A stretch of 64,000 nt of DNA from Diacronema lutheri (taxonomy: Eukaryota > Haptophyta > Pavlovophyceae > Pavlovales > Pavlovaceae): the NCBI GenBank assembly GCA_019448385.1, contig JAGTXO010000037.1, forward strand, positions 310,001 through 374,000, written 5' to 3'. Below, piece after piece: positions 49,642 through 61,849 of the stretch (the first letter of the stretch is position 1; every line of letters starts with the position of its first letter). Below the pieces are notes generated by a model. The model saw nothing but the letters and a program-made list of their open reading frames with translations, searched no databases and was not told the DNA's origin. A program made the position numbers and the translations under genes.

Positions 49642-51996
49642 ATGCAGGCGCTGGCCGCGGGCTACGCGTCTGTGCCGCCGGCGCACCACACGCCGATGAG
49701 CATGAGCAGCCTTCATTCGCTCGCCACGCCGCCCTCGGACGCCGTGTTCCGCGGCGCGTCGCCGCCGCCGCAGGCCGCGGCAAAGACGGCCGTCGGCGGC
49801 AGCGGCGTCATCGTCGTCGGCGGCGTCGTCGTCGTCGGCGGTGGCGGCGGCGTGCCATTGCGTGGCGCGCTTCGTCCGCGCCAGCTCGTCCGCCCGAGCC
49901 GGCGGTCGCCCGCACACGACCCGGCCCGCGTCGACGCGCTGCTCGAGCAGGCGGCGGCCGCCGACATGCCCGGCGCGCCGCGGCCGCAGGCCGCGCCGCA
50001 CCAGCCCGCCGGCCCGCTCAGCGCGGCCGAGGCGAAGCGTCACAGTGGCAGCGCGGCAGGCGCGGCCGCCGCGTACGGCGCCGCCGCGCACGTCCGCCGC
50101 GCGCGCGCGGCGGCAGCCGCCGCCGCAACGGTAGCGGCCGCGCCGGCGCTCGACGACGACGGCAGCGGCGGCGGAGTTCGCAAGGCGCGGCCGGCATCGG
50201 CGCTCCTCCCGCGCGCCATCTCCGCATCGGCGCTGCCGCCCGCTCAACGCGCTGGCGCACGCGGCGGGGCGGCACTGCCGCGCGCGAGCGGAGGCGTGCG
50301 GATGCTGCGCGACTCGGCGTCTGCGCAGCTCCTCGCGACGGGCGGCGGCGGTGGTGGTGGCGGTGGCGGCGGTGGCAGCGGCACGTGGCTGGCGCGCTCT
50401 CCCGCGCAGCTGTACGCGTCGCCGGCACACGGCGCCGCGCTCGCGCCGAGCGGTGCGGCCGGCGCCGGCGGCGCGCGCGGCGGGTGCGCCCGGCCGCTGT
50501 CGGCGTGCGCGCACGCGCCGTTGGGCTTCTCGGCCGCGGTCGGACTTTCGGCGGAGCTGTGGCTGGACGAGCAGCTGCGCGCGCTGCGCTCGACCGGCGG
50601 CGCGCTCTCGCCCTCCGCTCGGCGCTCGCGCCAGCTCGGAATCTTCCGGCAGCTCTTCGCCGAGCTGGTGCAGCGAACAGTCGCTGCCGCGCCCGACTCG
50701 GAGGCCGCGCGGCTGCTGCCGCGCATCCGCGCCGCGTACGAGGGCGCGCTCGGCGCGCGCGCGGACGAGGAGGCCGGCGCCGCCGCATCAACCGCCGCGC
50801 AGCAGCAGCAGCAGCAGCGCGACCTGGCCGAGTGCCGCGAGCAGCTGCGCCGCTCCGAGCTCGCGCTCGCGGCCGCGGGCGAGGAGGTGCGTGCGCTACG
50901 GCTGGTCGTCGGCAGGCAGGAGGAGGGCCTGCGCGAGGCGACGCGCGAGGCGTCCGAGCTGCGCGAGCAGTGCTTTGCCTGGGCCGCATACCACCAGTCG
51001 ACGGGCGGAGGCGGGAGCGGCGGCGAAGGCGGTGGCGGTGGCGGCGAAGGCGATGGTGGCGGTAACGGCGCGCCTTCCAACCCGCTCGAGCGGGCGGACG
51101 CTCCACCGCTGCTGCCCGTCGACCCGCACTCGGGCAAGTACACGCCCACGCTCGGCCAAGGTGCGCCGCCCTGCCCCGTTCCGCCGCCCTGCCCCGCCCC
51201 GCCGCCCTGCCCCGCCCCGCCGCCCTGCCCTGCCCCGCCGCCCTGCCCTGCCCCGCCGCCCTGCCCCGCCCCGCCGCCCTGCCCCGCCCCGCCGCCGTGC
51301 CCTGCCCCGCCGCCCTGCCCCCCACTCACGCGCGCGCCGCTGGCCACCCGGTGTGCGCTGCGCGCGCGTGTTCGCGCAGGCCGCCTCATGTCGCCCTCGC
51401 AGCTGCGCGTGGCCCGTCCGGCCAGCGTGCCCGCGCTCGACTTCTCCAAGGTGGACTTGACGCCATCGGAGGACGAGGAGGAGGCTGCGGATCGGTGCGA
51501 GGGCTATGGCGACGAGGACGAGGACGAGGGTGCGGACGGGGGTGATGGAGAGGACGGGGAAAGGGAAAGGGAAAGGGATGCGAGTGGGGCGGACGAGGGC
51601 GCGCATGCGCGCGCCGCGTTGGGCGAGCGCGCCGATTTTGAATCGGACGCGGGCAGCAGCAGCGGCGAGGAGGAGATGGCGCAGGTGCCGGCCGAGTCGG
51701 CGCCGCATGAGCGCGCGCGCGTCCGCATCGACGCCGCGGACCTGCTCGCGACCGGCGAGCGAGGCGAGGCGCACGACGAGCGCGCGCCCGCCCGTGCAGC
51801 GCGGCCGGCGATCCCGTCGCTGGCGCTCGGCAAGGCGGCGGCTGCTGGGGCCGGTCGTGCCGGCTTTGACGACGAGTTTGCGCGCGCGATGGCGGACGCG
51901 CCACCCAGCGCGGACGCGCGCGCGCTCGGCTTCGAGACGACTTACGAGCGCGCGCTCGCTGAGGGCCCTGGCGCGAGCGCGCGGCTGGGCAGCTGA
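49642..51996 (+). CDS. disordered protein with coiled coil, hypothetical
   Basis: Two exons, 49,642-51,160 and 51,380-51,996, about 711 residues. Seen: a low-complexity Ala/Gly/Pro-rich N-terminal half; an organised segment around LGFSAAVGLSAELWLDEQL and LGIFRQLFAELVQRTVAAAP; then a coiled coil (QQQQQQRDLAECREQLRRSELALAAAGEEVRALRLVV). An acidic C-terminus (SEDEEEAADRCEGYGDEDEDE) follows. No known family. The 219-bp intron starts GTGCGC, ends GCGCAG and carries a 15-bp repeat; as its length is a multiple of three, retention would leave the frame open and add a Pro/Cys tract. The track-long frame extends upstream to 49,579 but only from a TTG. Confidence 0.65.
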   Translation: MQALAAGYASVPPAHHTPMSMSSLHSLATPPSDAVFRGASPPPQAAAKTAVGGSGVIVVGGVVVVGGGGGVPLRGALRPRQLVRPSRRSPAHDPARVDALLEQAAAADMPGAPRPQAAPHQPAGPLSAAEAKRHSGSAAGAAAAYGAAAHVRRARAAAAAAATVAAAPALDDDGSGGGVRKARPASALLPRAISASALPPAQRAGARGGAALPRASGGVRMLRDSASAQLLATGGGGGGGGGGGGSGTWLARSPAQLYASPAHGAALAPSGAAGAGGARGGCARPLSACAHAPLGFSAAVGLSAELWLDEQLRALRSTGGALSPSARRSRQLGIFRQLFAELVQRTVAAAPDSEAARLLPRIRAAYEGALGARADEEAGAAASTAAQQQQQQRDLAECREQLRRSELALAAAGEEVRALRLVVGRQEEGLREATREASELREQCFAWAAYHQSTGGGGSGGEGGGGGGEGDGGGNGAPSNPLERADAPPLLPVDPHSGKYTPTLGQGAPPCPVPPPCPAPPPCPAPPPCPAPPPCPAPPPCPAPPPCPAPPPCPAPPPCPPLTRAPLATRCALRARVRAGRLMSPSQLRVARPASVPALDFSKVDLTPSEDEEEAADRCEGYGDEDEDEGADGGDGEDGERERERDASGADEGAHARAALGERADFESDAGSSSGEEEMAQVPAESAPHERARVRIDAADLLATGERGEAHDERAPARAARPAIPSLALGKAAAAGAGRAGFDDEFARAMADAPPSADARALGFETTYERALAEGPGASARLGS
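51161..51379 (+). repeat. 15-bp GC-rich repeat within an intron
   Basis: A 15-bp unit (CCCCGCCGCCCTGCC and close variants) recurs through most of this intron. Translated unspliced it would read as (Pro-Pro-Cys-Pro-Ala)n; splice sites GTGCGC...GCGCAG and phase agree with removal. Confidence 0.8.
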
Positions 51997-52255
51997 AAGG
52001 CCGCCGGGGGGCCCGGGGGGGGGGGGGGGGGGGGCGTGTGCATGGAGGCGGCGAAAGGGGATGAAGGGGTGTGGGAAGTGACGGGTGCATGAAGCTCGCG
52101 ACCTCGCGATCTGCATGGCGGACGCAGGGCGCGTGCCTTGCGTCGTCGGCGGGCAGGAGCAGATTGCAGGCGGCAGGGAGTCCGACTGTGAGAACAGGTG
52201 AGAACTGCAGAGTCGATCAGATTCCAGTTATAAGATTCTCGCTTTTTCGGATGTG
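51997..52255. other. intergenic stretch with a ~19-nt poly-G run
   Basis: Contains a G run at about 52,016-52,034 in the 3' flank of the coiled-coil gene, then ordinary sequence with somewhat lower GC (TTATAAGATTCTCGCTTTTT) upstream of the M16 peptidase ATG. The AT-rich part is a likely promoter. No gene seen. Confidence 0.5.
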
Positions 52256-55028
52256 ATGGCGGCCACCGTCCAGCTGCTCCTCATCCTTCTCGATGTGATG
52301 GCCGTCCAGCCGCCAACGGCGCGCGCGTCGCGCCGCGGCTTTCTCGGCGCAAGCACGGCCGCGTGCGCTATGAGCCGCGCAGTGCCGTGCGCCGCCGACC
52401 TGCGCGATCGGCTCGGTGACGGCGGCGGCGACGCGGTGCGCATCCAACCGCCGGCCGGCGTCGTGCCCTTTGGCGACCAGCGCGAGTACGTGGCGCTGCG
52501 GCTGCCCAACGGGGCGCGCGCGCTTCTCGTGCACGACGTGGAGGCAACGCGCGCCGAAGTGGCGCTCGCCATCGCCGGCGCCGGTCAGTTCTCCGACCCA
52601 CCGGATACGCCCGGCCTCGCGCACCTCACGGGTGCGCGCACGCCCCGCGGCGCGCGCGGCGCGCGAAGCGCGAAGCGCCCCGACGCGCGCGTGCCCCCTC
52701 TCCCTGCCCGTGCGTGCGCCGCGCGAAGAGCACATGGTGCTTGCCGCCGATGGCCATGTGAACGAGGACGGCGACGGCGAGCTCGAGGCGTGGCTCGCAG
52801 CGCGCGACGGCGCGTCTAACGCGTTCACCGCGCTCGAGCTTGTCTGCTTCCACCTGTCCGTCGCGCACGACTCGCTCGAGCCGGCGCTACGGCGCTTCCT
52901 CGCCCTCTTCGCCCGCCCGCCGCCGCTCGCCGGCAGCGCGCTCTCGCGCGAGATCGAGCGTGTGCACGCCGAGCTGAGTGCTCCGTCCGATGGGCTGCGC
53001 GAATTCTATCTGCTCAAGGCGCTCGCGCAGCCGGACCACCCGTTCTCGCGCTTCGGCGCGGGCGACCGGCGCACGCTCGGCGGCAGCGCCGCGCGCGAGG
53101 TCGAGGTGCGCGCGCGCGTGCTCGCCTTCTGGGCCGAGCGGTACGTGGCGGAGCGCACGGTGCTCGTAATCGTCGCGCCCGCGCCGATGCGCCAGCTGCG
53201 CGCGTGGGCGGCGAGCGCGCTCGGCGCGGTGCCGGCAGGGCGGCGGCCGCCGGCGGCGCTGCCCGCGTGGGCAGCGCAGCCCGCTTTCGCGCCTTCCGCG
53301 CTCGGCGGCCGCGAGTTCCTCATCGAGCCGCGCGACGACGGGCCGACCCGCCGGCTGGGCGTCTGGTGGCCGCTGCGCGCGCAGCAGGGCACGGCGACGG
53401 CGGTCGTCTTCGTGCTCGCGCAGCTGCTCCTCGGACGCACGGGCGCGGGCTCGCTCCGCGCCGCGCTCGCCGCGCGCGGCTGGCTCGCGCCCGAGGCCGG
53501 CGGCGCGCCGCGGCTGCTGCTCGCCGTCGACGCCGCGGGCGCGCGCGTGGCGTGCCTCACACTCGGCCTCTCGGCACGCGGGCTGCGTGAGCGGCGGCAG
53601 GTGCTGCGCGCCGTGCGCGCGGCGGCGGCGCTGCTCGGTGCGCACGGCGGCCCGTCGCGCGCGCTCGTCGCCGAGTGCGCGAGCATCGCGCGCATCCATT
53701 CATGGGCGCTCGCGCCGCGCCCGCCCGACGCGCTCGAGCTGGCGGTCGACGCGCACGGCGGCTACGGGCTCGGCGCCAACCATGTGACGGGTGCGGGTGC
53801 GCTCGTGCCAACCGCCGCGCCAAGCGCGCCGCGCGGTGACGCGCGCGTCCTCGACCGCTCGCGCGCCGCCGTGTGCGACGCGCTGTGCACTCTCGCCGAC
53901 CCGCGCGGCGCCATCGTGTTCGCGAGCGCGAGAGGCCTCGCAACGCGCGCGCGCGTTGCGACCGAGCCCGTCCTCGGTGCGCGCTACGTGGAGCGGACGC
54001 TACCGCCGGCTGCGGCGGTGCGGCCGGCGGATGCGCTCGCACTCGGCCTGACGTTGCCGCAGCGCAACCCACTCGTGCCGCTGCGCCTCCGGCCGGCGCG
54101 GCCGCGCGCGCGCGGCGCGGCCGGCGCGTCGGCGCCGGCTGCTGCGGCCGGCGTGCGCGGCCGGTGGCGCGAGGCGCTCGGCCAATGGCGCGAGGCGCTG
54201 GTGCCGTCGGCGGCGGCGGCGGCGGCGGCGGCGCCCGACGGCGCCGGCGCGGGCGCGCGCGCGCCCGGCGCGCCGCTGCTCCGCGCCGAGCGGCGCGGCC
54301 GCGTGTGCCTCCTCGACGCGGCCGGCGGCGGCGCCGCGCTGCCGCTGCCGCGCGCGCCGCGCGCGTCGGCACAGGCGGCGCTCGTTGTGCAGCTGCTCAC
54401 GCGCAGGCCGAGCGGCGCGAGCGCGGCGGAGGCGGCGCACGCCGAGTTGTGGCTCCTCGAGCTGCACGAGCGCGCGCGACAGCTCGCCGAGCTTGGCGCG
54501 GTTGCGGGCCTCAAGTACGAGGCGTCGTTCAACGCGCATGGCGTCCGCTTCGCCTTCACCGGCCTCTCGCAGTCGCTCGGCGAGTACACGGCGCGCTTCG
54601 CCGCGCTGCTCGGCGAGCACGCGCTTGGCAGCAGCGGCGGCGGTGGCGCTCTGCCCGTCGGCGCGGCGCTTGCCGAGCTCGAGCGTGCGCGCGCGCCGCG
54701 CGTGGCCGAGCGCCGCGCGGCCGTGCGCGCCGCGCTCGTCGCCGCGCGCCGCGCGGACGTGCGCGTCGAGGGCGCGGCGCTGTGGCGCAGCGTGAGCGGC
54801 ACGCTCGTCGTCGCGCAGGGCGACGTGCTCCCCGCCGAGGCGCTCGCGCTCGCCGACGGATTTGCGGCCGCCGCGCGCGTGCCCGCGCCCGCGTCCGCGC
54901 CGCCCGCGTGGCCGCCGCTGCGCGCCGTGCTCTACGCGCCGCGCTGGCGGCCGACGCGGACGGGCGACGCGTGTCTCCTCCCCGGCGTGCCGCTTGTCGC
55001 CGATGCTTGTGGTCGACTGCTCCGCTGA
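52256..55028 (+). CDS. M16-family (insulinase/pitrilysin-like) zinc metallopeptidase with Tat-like leader
   Basis: Exons 52,256-52,631 and 52,729-55,028, 891 residues. Seen: N-terminal signal peptide-like helix (VQLLLILLDVMAV) and then SRRGFLGASTAA, a twin-arginine motif of lumen-targeted proteins. Peptidase domain YVALRLPNGARALLVHDVEA; the zinc-binding HxxEH motif appears as HLTEH and is split by the intron, GLAHLT/EHMVLAADG. A downstream glutamate (REIERVHAEL, about 80 residues further) provides the third zinc ligand. The remaining halves of the M16 clam fold follow, with low-complexity linkers. Known: M16 enzymes degrade unfolded peptides, including imported leader peptides. Inferred: acts in the thylakoid lumen or another organelle. 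First ATG at 52,256; ORFs from 52,253 use GTG. Confidence 0.85.
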
Positions 55029-55205
55029 GGCCCCTCGGCCGCCCTGGGCTTGAATCGTTTTTTGTGTAACCTGGGGGGTACTGTAGTGTGAGGGCATGCC
55101 ATCCCGCCCGCGCGGCCTACACGTGAAGCAACCGCAGCGCAAAAAAGAGTCGCGCACGCGCGATCAAGGCGCAAGCGGCCAAGCGGCCACCTCTGCAGTG
55201 AGGCA

Positions 55206-58200
55206 ATGACCAACTGTCGCACCGTTACTACTGCGATGGAGGTGGGCGGGGAGGACCAGCTCGCTGGCGGCGGCTCGCGCCCGGGGACCGGGGCGAGGGG
55301 CGGGCCGACGGCGGCGCGCGGCGCGCCGCCGCCTTCGTCGCCTGCGCCAGTGGTGCGGGCGCAGCGCAGCTTGCTCGTCCGGCCTGTCGGCTTCGCGCCA
55401 CGGCCGCTCCGGCCGATGCGCGACTCGCGCGACGTCGAGATCCGCTGGCGGCTGCGCGCCGCGCTCAACGCGATGGGCGAAAGCGATTACATCTCGGCGC
55501 ACAACGGCGCGGTTACCGTCCATGCTGCGCTCAGCGTCGAGCGCACTTGGGCGCCGCTCGTCATCGACCAGGACGGCATCGGCGCGCTCACGTCGCTGCT
55601 GATGTGCGGCACGGACGCCGAGTTGCTGTGCGTCGCGCTCGAGGCGCTCTCGTTGCTGCTCGATCCGGGAATGGCGGCGGCCGCGAATGACGCGAGCTCG
55701 CCAGCCGACGCTGCGCGCCGTGCCGCGCAGCTCGCAGAGCTCGACGCCGCCGCGCGCTCGGCCCTCCTCGCGCCGCCCGCACGCGCGGCCGCGGCCGCGC
55801 TCGACCCGGCTGCGCCCTACCCGCCGCCCAACGTGCTCGGCATCGCGCAGGCGAGTCTGCCCGTCTCGGTGGGCGTGCTCGTCGGCGGGCTGGCCACGGC
55901 GCGGCTGCCTGCGCACGCGCACGCCAGTGAGGATGGCGGTGAAGGCGGTGAAGGCGGTGAAGGCGATGGAGGCGGTGAGGGCGGTGGAGGCGGTGAAGGC
56001 GGAGAAGGCGGTGGAGGCGGTGGAGGCGGTGGAGGCGGTGGAGGCGATATTGGCGATGGAGGCGATATTGGCGGCGGCCCGCTGCCCGGCGACGCGCCCA
56101 CCGCCGAGCAGCGGCGCTCGCTGGCGGGCGCGGAGGGCGGGCCGCCATTGCCGACGGTGGCGGCCGACGCCAGCGCACAGCCCGGCCCGGCCGCTCTGGC
56201 GGGCTCGGCCGCCGAGCCTGCGGGCGGCGTGAGCTCGGCCCCGAGCTCCGCCCCGCACTCCAATCACAACCTGCGGATGCGCGAGAGCCTGCACGAGGCG
56301 ACGCAGGCGGCGCTCGAGGCGGGCACGGTCGAGGCGCTGCTCGCGCTGCTCGCGCCGAGGCCCGTCGCCGCGCGCCTCCGCCAGGGCGCGGGCCGCGCCT
56401 TCCGCGCGCGCGAGCGCGAGGCCAAGGCGGCGCGGCGCGCGGCCGAGGTGGGCGCACGCCGCGGCGCGGCAGGCGCGGCGGCGCTTGTCGCCGCGCCTGG
56501 TGGTGGTGGCGGTGGCGGTGGCGGTGGCGCGGCCACACCGGCCGCGCCGGATGCGCGCACGGCCGGTGGCGCGGCCGCGCCGCCGCGCGCGGCCGCCGCC
56601 GGCGCGCCGCGCCCGACGGCTGGCGCGGACGGGCTGCCGATCGTCGACGGCGCGACGGTCGCAGCCTTCTTGGACGGCGAGGTTGACGTGGACGCGCGCG
56701 GCCTGGAGATCTCGCGCGCGGCAGAGCGCGTGCGGCTGTGCGCGGCGGTCTGCCTCCGCCGCTTCGCCACCGCGTCCGCCGCGCTCGCCGAGCGTGCGGC
56801 GAGCGCGGGTGGCGTAGTCGAGCTGGTCGCACAGCTCGACCAGTTTTCCGACGCGCGCGAGGCGGAGGCGGCGGCGGCCGGGCTACCGCCACGGGCCGCT
56901 GGCGTGGCGAGTGGCGCACCGGTGGTGGCCGCGGCGGCGGCCGACGCGGAACGCGCGCGCGCCGCGTCGCCCGACGGCGCGCGCGCCGCGTCGCCCGACG
57001 GCGCGCGCGCCGCGTCGCCCGACGGCGCGCGGCGCGCGCGCAGCGGCGGCACCCCACCCGCCGCGCGCGGCGCGGACAGCAGCGGCCGACGGCAAGGCAG
57101 GCTCGTGCAGGCGGGGGCGCCGCCGCTCGGCCGACGTGCGGGCGCTGAGTTTGCGCACGCGTGCGCGTGCGCGCTGCTCGAGATTGTCGCGACCGACCGC
57201 GGCCGGCGCGCGACCGTCGCCGTCGGCGGCAGCGCGCTGCGCTGCCTCCTCCGCCTCGCGGGCGGGCGCGCGCGGCCGCTCAGCGAGGCGGCAATCGACG
57301 CTCGGCTGCCCGCGCTCGGCGCCCTCGGCTCGCTGTGCGCTGACTTTGGCTTTAAAAAGGCGTTCGAGCATGGCGGCGGGCTCGTGCTCCTCGTCTCGCT
57401 CCTCTCCGACCTCTCACCGCGCGCGCAGGCGCTGATCGACGGCGTGAGCGAGCATTTTGACGATGGCAGCTTCGGCTGGTGCTGGCGCGCGTGCAGGGAG
57501 GCGCGCGAGGTTGGCACGCACCTCACCATGGCCGCCGCGCCGTGGGCGCAGCTTGTCAGCGACCGGCGCACGGACGCGCGCAAGCTCTCGACGTCCTGGG
57601 CGGGCGAGCTGGCCGCTGGCGCCGCCGGCGGCGCGGACGCGCACGCGCGCGAGGGCTCGGTGGTCGAAGCGGAGCGCGGCCGGCTGCGCGCGCGCCGCGC
57701 GGCCGCCGCGGCGGCGGCGGCCGCCTCCGCTGCACCGGCGGCGCACGGCGTGCGCCCAGGCGCACCCGGCGCGATGGCGGAGGCGACGCCCGCGTTCGTC
57801 GCCGCCAACGAAGGCGCGGCGGTGGCGGGCGGCGGCGGCGGCGGCGGCGGCGGCGTTGGCGGCGGCGGCGGCGTTGGTGGCGGCGGGGGCGGCGGTGGCG
57901 GCGGTGGCGGCGGTGGCGATGGCGATGGCGGCGGAGCGGCGGCGCCGACGGTTGTGACGGCGCGCGCAGGTGGTACTGCCGCTGCCGCGGCCTCCGCCGC
58001 CGCCGACTCGCTCGACTTTCGGCTGCCCTCGTCCGAGGCGGCCGATGCGCTGTTCGCGCGGCTGATGGCGCCCGGCGCGGCCTACGCGCCGGTGGCGACG
58101 GCGGTGGGCGGCGGTGCGCCTGCGCGCGCGGGTGGCGCGTGTGGCTTGTCCGCCTCCGTCTCGTACGCGCTCGCGCTTGGCCGGATGCGCCGGCTGCTGC

Positions 58201-58923
58201 GCGAGCTGCTCGGCGAGATGGACCGGTCACTGCGCCGCACGCTGCTCGTGCAGGACGAGTTTGCAAAGGCCACCGCCGAGTGCGCGTTGCACGTCAAGGC
58301 GAACGGCGCGCGGTACATGCGGCTGGGAGCGCCCGACGAGCGCGCGGCGCGCGAGGCTGCGGCCGCGCTCGAGCGGCGGTTCCACGCTTTTGCGCTTCGG
58401 CTCGACCTGCAGGCAGAGCTCGTCAAGGTGGGCGGCAAGAAGGCGCTGCGCCACTGCAACCTGCTCCTCGACGCCGAGGCGCAGCTCGCCGCCGAGCTCG
58501 CGCGGCTGAGCGAGTTTGAGCGGATGGCGCTCGATGGCAGCGGCTCGGAGGTGTCGACGGGCTGGCTGTGGCACGCGGACGCGCGCGCGCGCACGCGCGC
58601 GGTGCGTCTCTCGACCAAGCTCGCGTCCGAGTTCGGTGCGATCATCGAGCACTCGTACCAGCTCGCGCGTACCGCGGACCTGCTGCACGCCGACGCGGCC
58701 GACGCCGAGCGAGCGGACGGCGCCGACGGCGGCGGCGTTGAGCGGCCGCACGGCGCGGGTGCGCGCGAGCTGCTGCCGCCGTCCAACGTGGCGATCGAGG
58801 TGCGCCGGATGGAGGAGGCGCGCGCGCTCCTCGCCGCGTTCCGCGCCGCGTGCCGCGAATCGAGCCGCTTCGCGCACGCGCACTGCCAGCCGCGCGCGCC
58901 CGGCCACGTGGCGGCGGCGGGCA

Positions 58924-58958
<35 letters not shown>

Positions 58959-61610
58959 GTCAGCCGGACGGCCGTCGAGCGCGTCGCCGCGCTCGCCGCG
59001 CTCGAGGAGCGGCTCGCTGCCGACATGCGCGCGCTGGCGGGCCGCGGCGGAGGTGGCGGCGGCGGCGGCGATGGCGCGCTGAGCGCGGACGACGTGGCGG
59101 CCCTTGCGGCCGAGCTCGCGCAGCGCGCGCGCGCCGAGGCGGCGGAGGCGCAGGCCACCGACGCGGCGCGCCGTGCGGCGGAGCGCGTGGAGGAGGTGGC
59201 GCGCGAGGCGGAGGAGCGCGCGCGCGAGGAAGTGGCCGAGGCGGCCAGCGCGGTGGTCGACGCGGAGGCAACGCACGCCGCCGAGCCCACGCCGGGCGAT
59301 GGCGGCGCAGGCGGCGCGCCGCGCCGCGCGCCCTTCGGCGCGCGGCCGGCCGCGGGCGGCGGGGCGACCGTGCCCGCCGCGCGTGCGCGTGGAAGCGGCC
59401 TCGCGCTCGGCTGCTACAGCTGCAAGCGCGTCGGGTACGTAACGGCCGCGTCCGCCGTGCACCGCGCGGCGTTTGCGACCGTGCAGGCGGGCCTCAAGCC
59501 CACCGCCGCCGCGACGGGCGCGATGCTCGCCGCCGAGCGCCCGACGCCATCGCAGAGGGCGCCGCGCGCGCGTCCGAGCGCGAGCGCGGCCGACGTGCTG
59601 CCGATGGGCGGCGCGCTCGGCGGCCCGCGGCCGCGCACGGTACCCGCGCGCCATCGCCCGCCCGACGCGCGCGATGGGTGGCATGGCGGCGGGCGGCTCT
59701 CGTCTCCGCTCGTACGCTGGGGCCGTGTGCAGCTCGTGCGGCAAAGCACGATGGCGGATGCGCTCGCCGCCGCGCACGTGCGCGAGCTCGCGCGGAAGGA
59801 GGGGGCGGACGCGCTTGGCCGGCCGCCGCCGCCGCTGCTCGCACCGTTGCCCGCGCAGCTGCGCGCGCGCGCCGGCGCGGCGGCTGCGCTGCCGCCGCCC
59901 GCCGTGGCGTTCGGCCGGCGGCTCGCGGCGGCGGCGGCGGCGGGCGCGCCGCCGGCCGCGCCGCCGGTCGAGCCGTCCGGTGGAGCCATGCCCGCACGTG
60001 TGCGCGCCGCGAGCCCGCCGCCGCCGCTGCCGCCGCCGCCGGCCGACGCGGGCGCGGCCGGCGTCGACGGCGGTGCGCTCGGCGTCGACGGCGCGCTGGC
60101 AGCGGGCGCAGCGCGCGAGCTCACGCGCGAGCTCGAGCGGCGCGCGGCCGTCGGGCGCGCGCGTCCGGGCGTGCCGCCGGCGCGCGGCGCGCGCGCGCTC
60201 ACGGTGCTGCCGCCGCCGCCGTTCGCGGCCGGCGTGGGCGCGGGCGCGCGCGCGGCGAATGCGCGCGCGGCGGGCGCCAGCGCGCCCGATGTCGGCGCGG
60301 CCGACGTCGACGAGCGCGCCGAGCTGCTCCGGATGCTCACCGGACTTTTGCGCCAGCCGCACGAGGTGCGCGCGCCGCCGCCGCGCGCTGCGCGCTGCGC
60401 GCGGCGCGCGCGCGCTCACGCGCCGCGCGCACCCACCGCCGGGCGCGCCGCGCGCCGCGCGCCGCGCGCCGCGCGCCCCGCACCGCCGCGCCGCGTTTCG
60501 CCACGCCGCTCGCAGCTCTCGGCCGAGCAGGAGGACGAGGCCTTCAGGCTGATTGACGAGGACGGCGGCGGGACGCTCTCGGTGGACGAGATCCAGTCGC
60601 TCGTCGCGCTCGCGCGCTGGCCGATCAGCGCCGAGGCCGTGTCGCGCGTGGTTGGCGAGGTTGACCTCGACGGGAACGGAACGATCGAGGCGATCGAGTT
60701 TGCGATGCTCCTGCGGCTGCTACGCAGAGAGGCGCTCAGGGCGATGCGCGACGACCAGGCGGGCGCGCGCGCGCTGCTCGGCGAGGAGGAGATGGCCGCC
60801 ACCGCGGCCGCCGAGCTTGCCGTCGGCGGTGAGGGCGGCGACGGCTTTGTCGCCGCGCTCCTCGCCGAGCAGCCGCCGCCGCCCGTGCTTGGCGGGCTCG
60901 GCGTCGAAGCGGCGCAGCAGGTGGGCGGTGGGCCGTTGCTGCTGCATGCGCTGCTCGTCGAGAGCCGCGCGCCCAAACCGCAGCCGCCGCGCGTGCTCGT
61001 GCTCGAGCGCGAGCGCCTCGTGTACCAGACGCGCCACCACGCGCCGCGCTCGCTCCGCCCGCCGGCGGCCGCGCGGCCGGTGCCCGACACGGTCGCGCAC
61101 CACCCGCCGCCGCTCGGACCGGCCGGTGCCGAGTGGGAGATCTCAGCGCTCGGTCGGCAGTTCGCTGGGCTTGGCGCCGAGGCACAGGGCGCGTACCTCG
61201 CGCTGCTCCTCCTCTCCGCCTTCTTCGAGCCCGTCGCCGCCTCCGCGCCAGCGGGTGGCGCTGGCGTGGTGCCGAGCATCGAGTTGCAGCTCGTGCAGGC
61301 GCACTACGTCTGGGCGCACCTCGTCGCCGCGCCGGCCGCGGGCGGTGGCGCGCCGCCCATGCTCGACACGACCGAGTGGCACGGCTGCCTGCAGCGCTGG
61401 CTGCGCACCGTCGCGCACTCGCGGCTCGTCGTCTTTGGCGGCCGCACCGTGCTCTACGGCGTCGCGCTTACCCACCCGGCGCGGCGCGCGCACCCGCTCG
61501 AGCCGTGGGACACGCTGCGCCTCCTCGCCTTCTTCGGCGCCGCGCGCTCGGAGGACGTGCCCAAGGCGCGGCCGCGCACGCTCGAGTCGATCCCGGTCGG
61601 CGCGCTCTGG

Positions 61611-61654
<44 letters not shown>

Positions 61655-61670
61655 GGACGGCGCGCAGTGA
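55206..61670 (+). CDS. 2,100-residue Armadillo-like and EF-hand protein
   Basis: Exons 55,206-60,365 and 60,516-61,670, 2,104 residues. Seen: N-terminal Armadillo-like helices (DQDGIGALTSLLMCGTDAEL, LRCLLRLAGG, HGGGLVLLVSLLSDL) separated by Gly-rich low-complexity blocks; a long helical, partly coiled region (57,900-59,250) rich in Ala and Glu; then two EF-hand calcium motifs at about 60,550-60,720 (DEDGGGTLSVDEI and DLDGNGTIEAIEF). The C-terminal domain (PVASAPAGGAGVVPSIELQL, DTTEWHGCLQRWLRTVAHS) is not recognised. Known: EF-hands sense calcium, Armadillo domains scaffold proteins. Inferred: calcium-regulated scaffold. Another ATG at 55,236 is possible. Confidence 0.7.
55925..56070 (+). repeat. 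GGEGGE-type 9-bp coding repeat
   Basis: Repeats of GGTGAAGGC/GGTGGAGGC encode Gly-Gly-Glu and Gly-Gly-Gly blocks within the Armadillo/EF-hand gene. Confidence 0.85.
56953..57028 (+). repeat. 24-bp coding repeat encoding RAASPDGA
   Basis: Three copies of a 24-bp unit encode RAASPDGA within the same gene; a multiple of three, so copy-number changes are frame-neutral. Confidence 0.85.
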
Positions 61671-61849
61671 CACAGGGGCGGGCAAACGGGCGGCTGAGAC
61701 CCCGCATCAAGGCATGCCGACCGATGGCCGAGCTTAATGCCTGTTGCCCCGATGGACGAGCCTCTACACTCGACGGCTAAGTTGCCCCGTAAGCATCCTG
61801 CCTGTCCCCGGTGGAGTTGACGTGCACAAGTGCACGACTGGCGCGAGCG

